NCBI RefSeq assembly: GCF_965638725.1
Contig: NC_134949.1
Span: forward strand, 121,023,794-121,087,793
DNA length: 64,000 nucleotides
From: Aptenodytes patagonicus
Lineage: Eukaryota > Chordata > Aves > Sphenisciformes > Spheniscidae
Reading direction: 5' to 3'
Shown piece by piece: positions 12,880 through 29,893 of this stretch; position 1 is the stretch's first letter, and each line of letters begins with the position of its first letter. The position numbers and the translations under genes are program-made. The notes beneath the pieces are model-generated. The model was not told the DNA's origin and ran no database searches. It saw only the letters and a program-made list of their open reading frames with translations.

Positions 12880-15800
12880 CTGCAAGGTAAGAGCAAGACC
12901 CGTCAGTGCTGGTTGCCGCAAAGGGAAGGCAGGGAGGGAGCAAGCTGCTGCTATCTGAAGCAAAAGTGCTCCCTTATCACAAGACTGATTATTCCAGCTA
13001 GAAATTGTTGGTTTCTCTTTGGCTGGAAGGGGGAAGAGGACTATCTGTTGGTATCTGCCCTGGGGACTGGAAAGCAGAAGGCTCCTCTGGTGCGGTTATT
13101 TGTTTGAGAATTCATTATAATTTCTAGGGTCTCCTACTGAGGTTTATTTAAGCCTTGGCAGTGGGTTTTCTTGCTAAGCAATTCCTCCATATCATGTTTG
13201 AATATTGCTTTGAGCATCCTTTGAGACTTTCCGCATTGCATCTCTTCTATTTACTTCAACATCTGTTTATTTTTCCTACTGCATGTAAAATGAGCAGCTG
13301 TCTAAGAAAAGCCCACAGTCAGTTAGACACATTCTCTTCTCATTTGTACCTGCATAAGCCCACAGCTCCACTTCAGCTACCTTACAGCTTATAAGAACAC
13401 AAGGCGGCCCAGTCTTTTTTCCGTGACTTGCAAAAATATTGGCACTGAAGCTGAAAATAGCAACTGTTTTCATGCTTTTTGTTTTCAGGCCAACAGCTTG
13501 CTAAATGATGTGTCTTCACATTAATGGGCCTGTACAGTATCTGGCAAACAGCAGGGTCATGTTGGGCGGTTCAATCTGTTCAGGTTTGCCTCTCACGTCC
13601 TCTGCTCTGGCTCCCCATCTTCCAAAATCTCTGCCGCCTGTAAGTCCCTTCAGCCAGCTTGTGCTGTTGCAGAAGCACAAGTCTGTAGCCCTAAAGGGGG
13701 ACAAAGGAGAGGCTCGCCCCTCGCCCGCTTCTGGAGCAGCGCCTAGTTAAAGGAAATTGCTACCAATTAGCTTTTCCCACGTTGCCAGAAGCTGAAGTTA
13801 TCAACAATAATAGCAGCAATCCTGTTATTAATTATAATAGACAAGCAGAAGTTGGTTTTGGCATTGTGAGAGAGACTCTTCTTTATGGGGCAAGGATTTC
13901 ATGATGGCAAGCAGGAGAGGGTTACAAGAAAGGCTGTTTGGCTCTAAAGGCATATATGTGTCCCCAAACCCTGCGACGCTGGGCTTCCTACAGCTGGAGG
14001 CATTTAGTGTCTGGGCTGCAATGCAGTCAGTGTTGCCAGTCCTTTGTCCATATAGCTGACTACCATCCATCCTTTCCTCTCCTTTGGCACATTAATAAGA
14101 CTATTTTCTTAAGCTGTAATTTCACCAAAAGTCACATTTTGCTGCAAATTAAAGCAGTTGCAATTCTCAAGCTGATCAAGGTAAACAAACTTTAAGGCAG
14201 AACCTGTGCCAGAATTCCAGTGATAGCGTGGAGCACATAGACGCGGATACTTAAGAAAATCTCACTAGGCACCACTTTTGTGTCTTTATGCATCTAAATA
14301 GCCTTGGAAATTTGGCCTCACAGCTTCAGTTTTCTTTCTTATATTGCCGTGCAGGACGTTATTAAAAACAATCGTACCATGAATACAAGTCCCTCTCTCT
14401 GCTTTCCATTTCCTTTAGCCCGCAGCATTGTCTGAGGAAAATCAGTGTGAAAAACATTGCGGTTCTTCATTTGTTGTGCCAACACTCAGCTATTTTTCAG
14501 TGTATCTTACTGCCAGCGCTAGGACATGCTGTGACCACAGATGCCAAGAGACATGTGTCAGATTATACAAAGTCCATCTGGGAAGCCAGCAATCAGCAGC
14601 CACTGCTTGAGGTAGCCAGCTTTGAAAGGAAAACACGCCTGCTGTAAGAGTAGATGATTTCTATGCATGCTATTAAAGAACCAAAAATAAGCACAACAGA
14701 AAACAAAACAGGAACATCTTCAAAACTGACCTTACACAGAGAAATGAATTATTACCACTGAAAACAGCAACGCCTCTCAGAAGAAAGAGCAGAATTGTTT
14801 CTACCTCAGGAGAGGTTCGTCACCCTGATAGCTGGAGTCTGTTAGATTGTAGGACTCATCTATTTTCCCTTGTCCGAAAGGACACAGCTGTTAGGTAAAG
14901 TGAAGCAGCCTGAGTCACAGCGCAGGATTTGTGGGGATGTTCATTCTTTCTTGTGATGTTTATGTTGCCAGCAGGATTATCACAATTCATCTTGAGGGTA
15001 ACAGGTACATCTATATTTCTATACGTGCTTTTAAAGTTTGTGAAGTGTGCCTGAAGTGTTGGATTGTTGATGTTTTATTGGTGAGCACTAAAACTGCACA
15101 CAAATCCATCTCAACACCTCTTTGAATATTCAGCATATCATTTATGGCCTCTGAGCCATTAACCTACCTCTCAGGCCAAGAAATGCATCTATCTACTTTC
15201 TTAGCAGTCTCCCAAGTAACTGGCAATAGCTTTAGTGTTAGAATTACTAGCATCAGCACTGGCAGTGATACTGTAATTAATACCTGTCCTGACACCTATA
15301 ATAACGTTGCTTTCTTCAACCAGATTCCTCCCAGGGTGACACTTTGCATAGGTTTTGCTTAGAGGTGCTTTTGCTACAGCAGTACCAGCATGCATTAAGT
15401 TCACCCTTAACCATCACTGCAGATTTTTCACTAGTAATGGTCTTTGCCAAAACTCTGATGAAAACCCTCCTCTTTGTGTCCCATCAGCTCCATAATAAAC
15501 ATAAATGGAGATGTTTGCGAATATGCCTAAATGTCCTTTAACCTAACTCAGCACAAAGAAGTAGGAAGAGAGCCTATATCTGCAGTTTTTTACTTGCAGA
15601 AGTTGATCTGATAAAATAAAATAGTACATTTCCTGGATTCATAGACGAACTTTCAAAAATTTTTCTTCCTGTTTCTTTGGGAGCCAAATGGTGATGGTGT
15701 TCAGCTCATTCACTGGAAATTTTGGAGTGTGAGACATACTTTTGCTGCTGCAAACCCTAGCCGTGTGGTTGTGCATTCTCCTGAAGGAACAAATGCAGAC

Positions 15801-17279
15801 CAGATAAAACTTGCTGAAACTTTGGTGTTAAGGGTCACGGACCAGTCTTTTTTTTTTTTTTCCCATACAGCTTCTGCAATCAATAGTCTTGAACGCCATG
15901 AGAAAAATAACAGAGCCTTTGGGGTCCATCTGAATAGTGGAAGGATCTCCATGGCTTATCTTGTTTATGAAATCAATCTTTTAAAAATTTAAGATGCTTG
16001 ATGGCACTGAATTATTCCACAGTGCTTGGAGATATCTATTCCCCTGAATTTTGCTGGTTTTCCTTAAGAAAAAAATTAAGGCACATTTATCATACAAGAA
16101 ACATCTTATAAATGTATTTCACAGCTGTATTTCCAATGGATGCACTCTCTCCGAGGATTACCATCTGTTCCAATTATTCCTTCATTGTTCTTGGTTTAAA
16201 GTGTGGCAGCTTTATAACTGCAATGAAACTCTTGCCATACATTTGTCTTTATTCAGGATTTTAGCTTTTGTATCATTTTCCTCAGGGTGAGAAGGCTGTT
16301 CTCACATAGCCAGTGGAAAAATATACTTAAAATGTTACCTATATGGCAATATGTCTAAAGTACTTAGTAGCAGAGAGAATCACAGTTCCAAGTGCAGTGG
16401 TGTTTCTCCCTTATTTATATCTGGTCTACCAAGCAACCGGTGGACAAAATACTTCACCTGTTATATCTGTGTAAACTGATATTGCCCTGAATAATCTCCC
16501 TGAAGACAATAAAATTGCATAGCTTTTAACTGAGCATGGCATGGTAAATGCATATGTGAGCAGTATGGAGAAGTATGTTATACAGGAAAAAGATCTGGCT
16601 GCCCAGTGCCAATTATTCACAAGAACCCAGCACAAAAACCTGACACTCTTTCTAATTGTCTACAATTAGAAAATCTTGAAAAGGACACTGGATATGCTAA
16701 GAAAGGTCTACTGGAAAGAGTTCACAGAGATTGGGAGTCTTAAGACTGCTTAGCTCCAAACATTGAAATCCCTGATGCAGATGTAGAACCTTGCAATTGC
16801 TTCTCGCTGTTCTTATGTGTTGCTCTAAGGTCATGAAATAGATCAGAAATTCACCTCCTTTCATGCAGCTTTCTTTAGGATGCATGCGTTGGACATAACA
16901 TTTATCCTGCCCACTTCCATTTTCCCAGAGACACTACCTGATTTCTGAAACTAAACTGAATTTCAGTAGAGCGACTTGCACTTCTAGCAGCACAGAGGAT
17001 ACCCAGTTTGGTACGCATGGGATGCTCCAGGAGGCAAGCAGGTCACTCAACTTTGTTCTGCAGATGTAGCCTGCACTGTTATATTCCCTCTTGCTTGCAG
17101 ACACTGCTTGCAGATGAGCAGGGCAAGAGTAGATGTTTTGCCTAAAAGGAGGCTCCTAAGGTCTGTTTTGATGAGAAAGGTTTTTAAAAGACTAGGACGT
17201 GATTCAAATGGCCATCTAAACTTCTGAAGGGAACATTGCTGGGTGTGCTCCACAACAGCTGTGCTGGAAAGCATCTTAC
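12880..17279 (-). other. GRIK1: GRIK1 intron before the M4 exon, 4.4 kb
   Basis: A GT-AG intron (GTAAGA...CTTGCAG). A run of T lies near 15849. Nothing else is recognised. Confidence 0.85.
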
Positions 17280-17505
17280 CAATAGGGGTTCCCACGCCGT
17301 AGCCTTTTGAATCGATGAGCCCCCCAATCTGGGTGAGATTGCAGTTTCTCTGAGTCACGTACTCTATGCTGGTCGACTCCATTAGGAGCGCATAGTCCGT
17401 TGTGAGCACACGCTGGATTCCCTCATCATTGTTCTTCACCAGCGCTGTCTGCTGCCTGCTGCTCATGAATGCCCACATCTTCTCATATGTTGATATTTTG
17501 GATTT
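17280..17505 (-). CDS. GRIK1: GRIK1 exon, ligand-binding domain S2
   Basis: This 226-bp exon of 75 codons plus one base begins [19 protein letters not shown] and ends [11 protein letters not shown]. The acceptor is TCCTTAG and the donor GTAAGA. It encodes most of the S2 lobe, including YALLMESTS, whose glutamate binds the agonist amino group in this family, and the NCNLTQIGG segment, which has both a conserved cysteine and a glycosylation sequon. [30 protein letters not shown] resembles GluK1 (TSIEYV) more than GluK2 (TTIEFV). Confidence 0.97.
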
Positions 17506-22946
<5,441 letters not shown>

Positions 22947-23184
22947 TTAAAATGATGCTGAAAGATGCCTTTCCTGATACCACAGACTGTTTTTAGGCAC
23001 AGAATGCTTTTATGAGCTGTAGTATGATAAAATGATTTAAACAATAATCTCACAGATGCACAGCTAGCATTTATAATGGGAAGACACTATGAAGGGGATG
23101 TATGCCATGATACATGACAAATGGAATTATCCTTGGGTCTAAGCCCCATTACATCTTTGAGCTAATGCTCATTGTGATATCAAC

Positions 23185-23293
23185 CTCTTACATCCCCAGC
23201 AAGCTACACTAGTATTTTTGTCCGTTTCCTGAATCCCTTTTTGCCAGTATCCTGTAATCAATCTTTTAATCTGAGCTCTTTAGCAGAATGCTA
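23185..23293 (-). promoter_or_regulatory. GRIK1: Candidate editing-site complementary region in the Q/R intron
   Basis: Two nearby segments resemble the coding-sense sequence around the Q/R codon when read on the plus strand, so they could pair with it in the pre-mRNA. Segment 23197-23209 matches CAGCAAG.TACAC at 12 of 13 positions across the exon end and donor, with CTCT and CAT blocks just before it. Segment 23273-23286 matches GAGCTCT, skips three bases, then matches GCAG. They lie about 3.9 kb after the exon. Mammalian kainate-receptor editing is known to need a distant intronic partner. Neither match is strong enough to be certain. Confidence 0.3.
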
Positions 23294-24240
23294 TTCTGCT
23301 TACAAGCTGCCTTGCAGAAATTCCTTACCAGAGAAACCTGCCCTGTGCATCCTATTGACATACCTATGCAGAAACAGGGCGATCAATACGGTTCCAGTGA
23401 ACTCATTGGCCTGTGTGAACCTGAGCTCAAAACCCAGAACACGTCTTATTATAAACGTGTGGTTTACATTTCAAAATTTGGAGGGTGAATGGACGTATCC
23501 TTTGGATCTACAGGGCAATGCAAAGTTTTGGACAATGTATTTAACACTCAGTATTGATGAAAAGGTTTTAGCAGATCTGCCTGCATGTCAAATTGGCAAA
23601 TATCAAAGTGATCTGCCATTGCCATAAAACCCCACAGAACAGCATGGGTGGGTGTTAAGTGCACTGAAATGGCTTCCAAACAGCTCAGGCAAACTGTATT
23701 TTAAGCCACATAGGTACTCATATTTCTAAGCATTCTGATGCAAGTTTTGTGCTGTTTTTTCTAGAGGTGTCCTCACTGAACTTAGCTCATTATGTGGGAT
23801 TCAAGGATCTGGTTCAGAAAAGCACTTAGACAGACACTTGAATACTTTTGACTTCAAAGTCAAGCCTTTGCATAACTATTTTGTTGATGAAGGATGGACT
23901 TAAGAAAGTACTTAAGTGCCTGTGAATGGAGATCTCAGCACGTAAAGCTTTTGATGTGACAAACATATTTCTATTACTGGAAAAATGTGTTGACGTATTA
24001 TCTCTCCCCAGCTATTTAATGATTTCTGTAAGAAATTTAAACACGTTACAGAGAATATTTTCAGACTTTGCAAAAACTCTGAATGTTACTTTTGGGGCAA
24101 AGACCAAAAGGGTAAAAACTTTCCAAACAACCAGCAAACAGATTTAACTTAGCTTTGTAAACATATAGACATGTCTCTTAAAGGTCAAGGCTAAGCATAG
24201 CCCAAGGGTTTGAGTAGGCTGACAGAATTGCCAAACTGCG

Positions 24241-24290
24241 AGAGCAGATGCTCTGCCTGTGCAGGCCTGTGCAGCCCTGGTGCTGCACAG
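24241..24290. repeat. Cluster of three small palindromes in the Q/R intron
   Basis: Three perfect inverted repeats follow one another: AGAGCA-GA-TGCTCT (24241-24254), GCCTG-TG-CAGGC (24255-24266) and CTGTGCAG-8 bases-CTGCACAG (24267-24290). Each can fold as a short hairpin in DNA or in RNA from either strand. No gene or known RNA family is recognised here. Confidence 0.8.
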
Positions 24291-25595
24291 ATTTCAAATT
24301 AAGCCAGCAGTCTAAAACCAAAAACTGTCACTTGAAATTTTCGAGTCCAAATATACCCATTTCAAGAGCTGTAGCTCTATCTGGGTTTATGTTTGTGGTC
24401 TGTTGTACTTTCTTGCTTTTCAGATTAGATTTTTTTTTTCAGTACAATTAAATCTTTTCCTTTTTTGTGTTGTTGCTCTCAGGAAAAGTGTGTGTTTATT
24501 TCTAAGCTGTGGTTGACCTGCAAAAGCTGGCTTCTGGGAGTGCTGATTCAGGTCATCCTGAAGGTATTAATTTTTTTAAGCTTAGACAACTATACAAATA
24601 TAATTTCTACACTTCAACCCTGATGTAATACCTAGCTCTGACATATATATCCCAGTAATGCATAATAGGCAGATACCTTGCAGCTATCTTAACAAGCAAC
24701 CACGAAATCTGCCAGCACAGCCTTACGGTCGCACAAGAGAGTAGGCGGAGAAGGCCTGTGTGCTAAATTTGTGGGGTGAGATGCCAAACCTCCTGTGATT
24801 TCCTCTAGCAAAAAGTTGTTTGTGAAAAAGCAGCAGGATACATTCAGGTCAATTAAGCTCAAGACGCCAGAGTCTGTTAATTATGCAGTGAGCTACAGTT
24901 TTGCTTTTGGGAGGTGCTGAGCACACTCCGTTCCCAGCTGAACCAAGCGGGCCCAGCGTGTCTTTTGATCACTCCCATGATTATTTCAATGTTCACCTTT
25001 TCGAGGGCCTTGATTCCAGCGAAAAGCATTAATATATGCTCCATGCTCACCGACTTCACCCTAAGCGCTCTCCTTAACGGGATAGTCCTGGTCTGACCCG
25101 TCGCCTGGCTGAACTGGGGCTCTGACGGATAGCTTGCCTTTCTGAAAGTGATTGTTCCTCTGAATGGGTTGGATGAAATGTGCCCTGTTTGGATGCTTTC
25201 AGAGTATGCATAACATATCTGAGACTTTCAGGGGAAAAACAGGGGAAGTAACGTCTAAATAAAAATGTTGCTAGCAAGACTCGGGGTCAGAGACAATACT
25301 TGCTGAAGTCTCTAGTGCCTTTTTATGGCAGACATGACAGCCAATCCTGATCCAGACTTTGCTCACGCTCTGTAGAAAAGAGAAAGTCTGATCATCACAT
25401 TTTAAAATTTAATAACAAGCGGCTTCCAATCAAGCATAACAAGCAGCTGCTGCCAACAAGAAAGAGCGCAACGCTAGATGCAGAGTTTCACAACCATTCA
25501 TATCATGTTCAAACTCTTCACATTAACGATGATGCACTTACAATCACACGCACCACAAGTTTGTACATGGAAACATTTGTGTTGCCTTACAAATG

Positions 25596-25700
25596 TTTTT
25601 TCTTTCTTTCTTTCTTTCCTTTCTTTCTTTGTTAGTTTCTTTCTTTCTTTCTTTCTTTCTTTGTTTTTCTTTCTTTCTTTCTTTCTTTTGTTTTATTTTT
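25596..25700 (+). repeat. TTTC microsatellite
   Basis: A tract of roughly 105 bases is built from TTTC/TTTCT units with a few interruptions (GTTAG, GTTTT). On the transcribed minus strand it is a purine-rich GAAA repeat. It lies in the intron downstream of the Q/R exon. It creates spurious long lysine/glutamate-rich and phenylalanine-rich reading frames on either strand, which are not genes. Confidence 0.95.
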
Positions 25701-27130
25701 AATCTTCTTGAAAGACAAGCAGAGTCTGGTTGGGGCTGACTGTCATGTACCCAAGGTAGTGGTAACGAGCAGACACTGCATCCCACAGTTTGCTGTGGAT
25801 GATGGTAAACTCCAAAAAAGGCAGTACATCGAAACACAAAATCCTGGGGCACTTTCACACACAGGGCAATCACAGTTATATACACACACCTGCCTGATAC
25901 TGTAAAACCTCAGCCTGTGTTTTACGGATAAATTGGAAGGAAAACAAAACAAAAAACCGAAACAGAACGGCTCTTCCTTCATCCAGCTTCCTTCAAAGTA
26001 ATTTCTATGAGGAAGCTCTAGATCCTGTCAGTTCATTAGTGCACCAATAAAAGCAAGTGCATCTTAGGTACAATACAAACTTTATTCTCTACCATATCTA
26101 GGAAAAAATCCTTCTCATTTTTTTTTTTACTGCTACTCATGTCTGTTAAAGAGGGAAGAATAAACTGTACCTGGATGAATGCAGAGATGGTTTTATATTC
26201 CTTACTTAAATATTTAGGTATTTAATACAAAGGTACTGCTGGGCTTTCCTCTGGATTGCCTTTTTGGTTGTTGTCGTGGGGTGGGGGTTTTTTGTTCAGC
26301 TTTGATTCAACTTGAAATGTTTGTCAGAAAATATTTTCATTCTTTTCAGTGGACCCCAGTTTTGGTGAATAGTGATTTAATTGGAAACCTTAGAACATAC
26401 ACGCCATAAACAAATGTGTTTAGTACACATATCTGTTTGACTTCCCATATGGAGTAAGCTTCACTGCCCTTCCTTGTCAACTGAGTAAAATGTCAGCTGT
26501 TTCCAAAATCATCAGCAACAGGGACTTGTGACTGGGTTAAGTTAATGCTTCTAGGGTTGGATGCATTTACAGAAGGATGGGACTCATACCTGCAGAAAAG
26601 CCATAAAAAAAAAGGTTTGGTTTTGGTTTTAAACAAAGTGTTTTACAAGTGCCAACAAACTTAACAACCCTTCTGAAGAAAGAGCATCTTTTTTTGTTTG
26701 GCAGTTAAAACAGTTTTCCTAGGGTAGCTAAGGCTGTTACTGTTTCTGTTGGGATGGAGCCCAACATTTTCCAGTTGCCAAACCTCTTATACCACTAAAC
26801 TCAACTTCAGCACGAAGCACTTCATATCCCTCTTGCGATTATTTTACATTTCAGCTCCAGAAACTCCCGTGTGGCCCTGTCCGCTTCCCTTTCTCTCAGG
26901 TGCTTCCCCTCCTTCCTCCTGCTGCAGCCCTATTCTGGGTTTCACAGGTTCCCCTCCTCTGCCTGCTCCCGGTTGCAGTGGCACGTCATTTTCTTCCTTT
27001 CTTCTATTGCTTAGTTTCGGAGATCAGGTTTTACAGTATATGTTGTATTTACAGAGGGTGGAGTTTACCAGCACGGAAGCCCTTGAGCAGACTGTGGGAC
27101 GTGTGCGATAACGAAGTGTAACCGGTGTAC

Positions 27131-27249
27131 CTTGCTGCATGAGAGCTCCAACTCCAAACCAGAAACTATTTAGTAAAGTAAAATTGTTTTCCACCACATC
27201 TGAGTCTGGGTTGCACGGGTGGGGGTTATACCATTCATATGGTGTAAAC
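27131..27249 (-). CDS. GRIK1: GRIK1 exon, M1-M2 loop and pore loop with Q/R editing codon
   Basis: This 119-bp exon encodes [37 protein letters not shown] and the first base of a glycine codon. The acceptor is CTGCCACAG and the donor GTACAC; the exon starts in phase 2 and ends in phase 1. [12 protein letters not shown] is the re-entrant M2 pore loop. The first glutamine of MQQ is the Q/R site. Its genomic codon is CAG at 27135-27137, with the editable adenosine opposite the plus-strand T at 27136, only six bases from the exon end. In mammalian GluK1, conversion to arginine by adenosine deamination lowers calcium permeability and changes polyamine block. Confidence 0.97.
27135..27137 (-). promoter_or_regulatory. 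GRIK1: GRIK1 Q/R RNA-editing codon (genomic CAG)
   Basis: The first glutamine of the pore-loop MQQG motif is encoded as CAG on the minus strand. In mammalian GluK1 this is the single recoding site, changed by ADAR from glutamine to arginine. The genome therefore encodes the unedited form here too. Editing in this species is inferred from conservation and cannot be seen in DNA. Confidence 0.85.
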
Positions 27250-28430
27250 CTGTGGCAGTTAACAGAAACAATCTGTAAACATCAAATAGAGTACACACAG
27301 CGGCAGCAAACCTGCTGAACAACGCACAAAGTGAGGAGGTTAATGAAGAAAACAAGAAAAAGAAAACCTCAGCTGAAAGGCTGTCCGCGGGACGTCTCGC
27401 AGCTGCCTCGTGCAAGCTGTGGAGCAGCGCTGCAATGCCAGGAGCCGTTTTCACAGTCCCGAATCTAGCACAGGGCTACTCCCTTACTCCTCCCGCTCTC
27501 AGGTTAGAACCCTCAAGGGTGAGACTGCTGCAACGCCCCACGGCTTGCCTGCCCGCACCACTGACAGACAGACAGACATTTGCAGGGGTGGGGGAACAAC
27601 TGGAAGCCACATAGCTGCTCCCTGGTAAAGCCTTTAGAAAATAATGAAGGAGTAGCAGCCCTCTAAAGGCAACCATCGTTAGCTGTCTGTAGTTGAGATG
27701 CTGGATGCAGAACGTGCTCTCCCTGTGTGAGGTTGCCGCGGCAGCGGACAAAAAGGCTGCCGACCGTTTGAAGGCGTTCGGGAACAACTGCAGTGCCTGA
27801 AAGCCATAGGGCCACGTTGTCGGCATTGCGGGGAGAGAATTACGCAGAGGATTGCCTTTAACGGAAGAACTCTGCTCTATTCCTGGCGCACCATCCTGCA
27901 GCTGCAAACTGTGCCCCTTCTGCTCTGCACGACACTTGGCAGAGTTATGTTAAGGGCTGTTTCTCCCCAAGGTACCTTGCATGCTGTTGCTTCCCACTGC
28001 TGCATGGCTTGCTGCATACTTTCTCATGAAGTTTATGAATAAAGCTTTAATCAACAATGTCATGCCAATACATTTTAATTACTGTTTCAACAATATAATT
28101 AAGCATTGAATTTATGCATGGTTGCAAGCAGCGTGCCTTGCTTAGCTGAAGTAATGAACTCTGATAGTAACGAACCTGCTAACTGAAACAGTATGTAGCT
28201 TAGGATGCCATTAGCTGCACAATATTACCATTACTAGCACGATAGTGTTAAAAATGGTAACAAGAGATGCAGTTTTCAGGTTCAAAATGCAACAGTTCTG
28301 CATACAACAGTTAAAAGAAAAGCAATCACCAAGTTACATGTTTCAAATTTGTGCTAGAATAATGGAACCAACTGTTGTGTAGTAACAAAATTGTTCCCAA
28401 CGCAGTTCATGCACACGTGAGGAAACACAT

Positions 28431-28458
28431 CCTTAACAAGAGACCCTTAACAAGAGAC
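28431..28458 (+). repeat. Tandem duplication, two 14-bp units
   Basis: CCTTAACAAGAGAC is present twice in direct succession, about 145 bases before the solo LTR. It is unrelated to the LTR target duplication. Confidence 0.9.
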
Positions 28459-28604
28459 AACGTACAGGTGTATGTTGCCTGAGTGGCCAACCGCCATAGA
28501 AGTGAAGAGGTCCCGTGCTGAGTGTTTGTGCACGGGATCCTAGAGTGTCAACATGGGACAGTAAGAAGAGGTACAAATAAGTCTGCCTGACCTGACTGGG
28601 AAGC

Positions 28605-29198
28605 TGTGCTGGTTTTGGCTGGGGTAGAGTTAATTTTCTTCATAGTAGCTCATATGGGGCTGTGTTTTGGATTTGGGCTGAAAACAGTGTTGATAACAGA
28701 GGGATGTTTGCGTTACTGCTGAGCAGGGCTTGCACAGAGTCAAGGCCTTTTCTGCTTCTCACCCCACCCCACCAGCGAGTAGGCTGGGGGTGCACAAGAA
28801 GTTGGGAGGGGACACAGCCGGGACAGCTGACCCCAACCGACCAAAGGGATATTCCATACCGTGTGACATCATGCTCAGCATAGAAAGCTGGGGGAAGAAG
28901 AAGGAAGGGGGGCATGTTCGGAGTGATGGTGTCTGCCTTCCCAAGTCACCGTTACGCGTGATGGAGCCCTGCTTTCCTGGAGATGGCTGAACACCTGCCT
29001 GCCGATGGGATGGAGTGAATGAATTCCTGATTTTGCTTTGCTTGTGTGTGCAGCTTTTGCTTTAGCTATTAAACTGTCTTTATCTCAGCTCACGAGTTTT
29101 CTCACTTTTACTCTTCTGATTCTCTCTCCCATCCCACCAGGGGGGAGTGAGCAAGCGGCTGTGTGGTGCTGAGTTGCCAGCTGGGGTTAAACCACGAC
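28605..29198 (+). mobile_element. Solo LTR of an avian endogenous retrovirus, with 5-bp target duplication
   Basis: This 594-bp element starts TGTGCTGG and ends CCACGACA, giving TG...CA ends. It is flanked on both sides by the direct repeat GAAGC (28600-28604 and 29199-29203). It has no internal retroviral genes, so it is a solo LTR left by recombination. An ATTAAA at about 29066 may be its polyadenylation signal. The sequence resembles an LTR family I know to be common in many birds. A 5-bp duplication suggests an ERVL-like (class III) source, but that is inference. It is antisense to GRIK1, in the M1-M2 intron. Confidence 0.9.
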
Positions 29199-29893
29199 AG
29201 AAGCCCAAGGCTGGGATCTTGCATCATTTCAGACAACAACCACATTCAGTAGGTTGGACACAAATGTCTCCATCACCGAAGAGCAAAAAGGCAGTTGCTA
29301 GAAAGTGGCAATGAAACACTGGCAGCAAAACTCTTTCTGCCAGACTGGAAAGATTTTTATAGTGCTGGGTATATATTTTAATGTGATACTAGGATATATA
29401 TTTCTTTTTCACCTTGAAACAAATGCTGATTTTCTTCTTGTGTTCCTATTGCTGTTCTGAGCTCCAAGAAGAGGCTGGCTTACAATTCTGCTCTTTCACT
29501 GCTCAGGCTTTGTTTTCCTGGCCATTTTCCCCTGGTTTTCTCCCTCTTCAGACCTTCAGCAGTAGCTGTGGTGAGGTTTCTGATAAAGATGAGATGCTCA
29601 AGGTCTCATAAGCACCTTTTTATATAGGCTCTGTCTGACTTTATTCACGACTGATGGTTATCTCAGCTACCTATCTCTACCGTCATTGACATCCACAGCA
29701 CAGCTGATATGGCATTAGCAGCAAGGGGAAATTTTGGCAGAAAACACCTTGTTCATTCACTGCCAGTGTACTTAGGAAAAGAGCTTTGTCAGTCTGTAAC
29801 CCTTTGCAGTGATAAAAACTTCAGTGTTTGCGTTTAAAAATTAGTGTAACAATGACAGGGCCACATAAGGCTCAAAGACAAATGAGAAATTAT

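Noticed and set aside
24881..24896. Segment TTATGCAGTGAGCTAC as an editing-site partner about 2.2 kb downstream, close to the distance known in rodents
   Set aside because: Beyond ATGCAG and a few scattered bases the match to the exon does not extend. It is weaker than the candidates near 23.2 kb.
25478..25885. Phenylalanine-rich plus-strand frame and lysine/glutamate-rich minus-strand frame
   Set aside because: Both are direct translations of the TTTC microsatellite.
28640..28990. Several reading frames of 61 to 91 codons
   Set aside because: All lie inside the solo LTR, which has no coding function.
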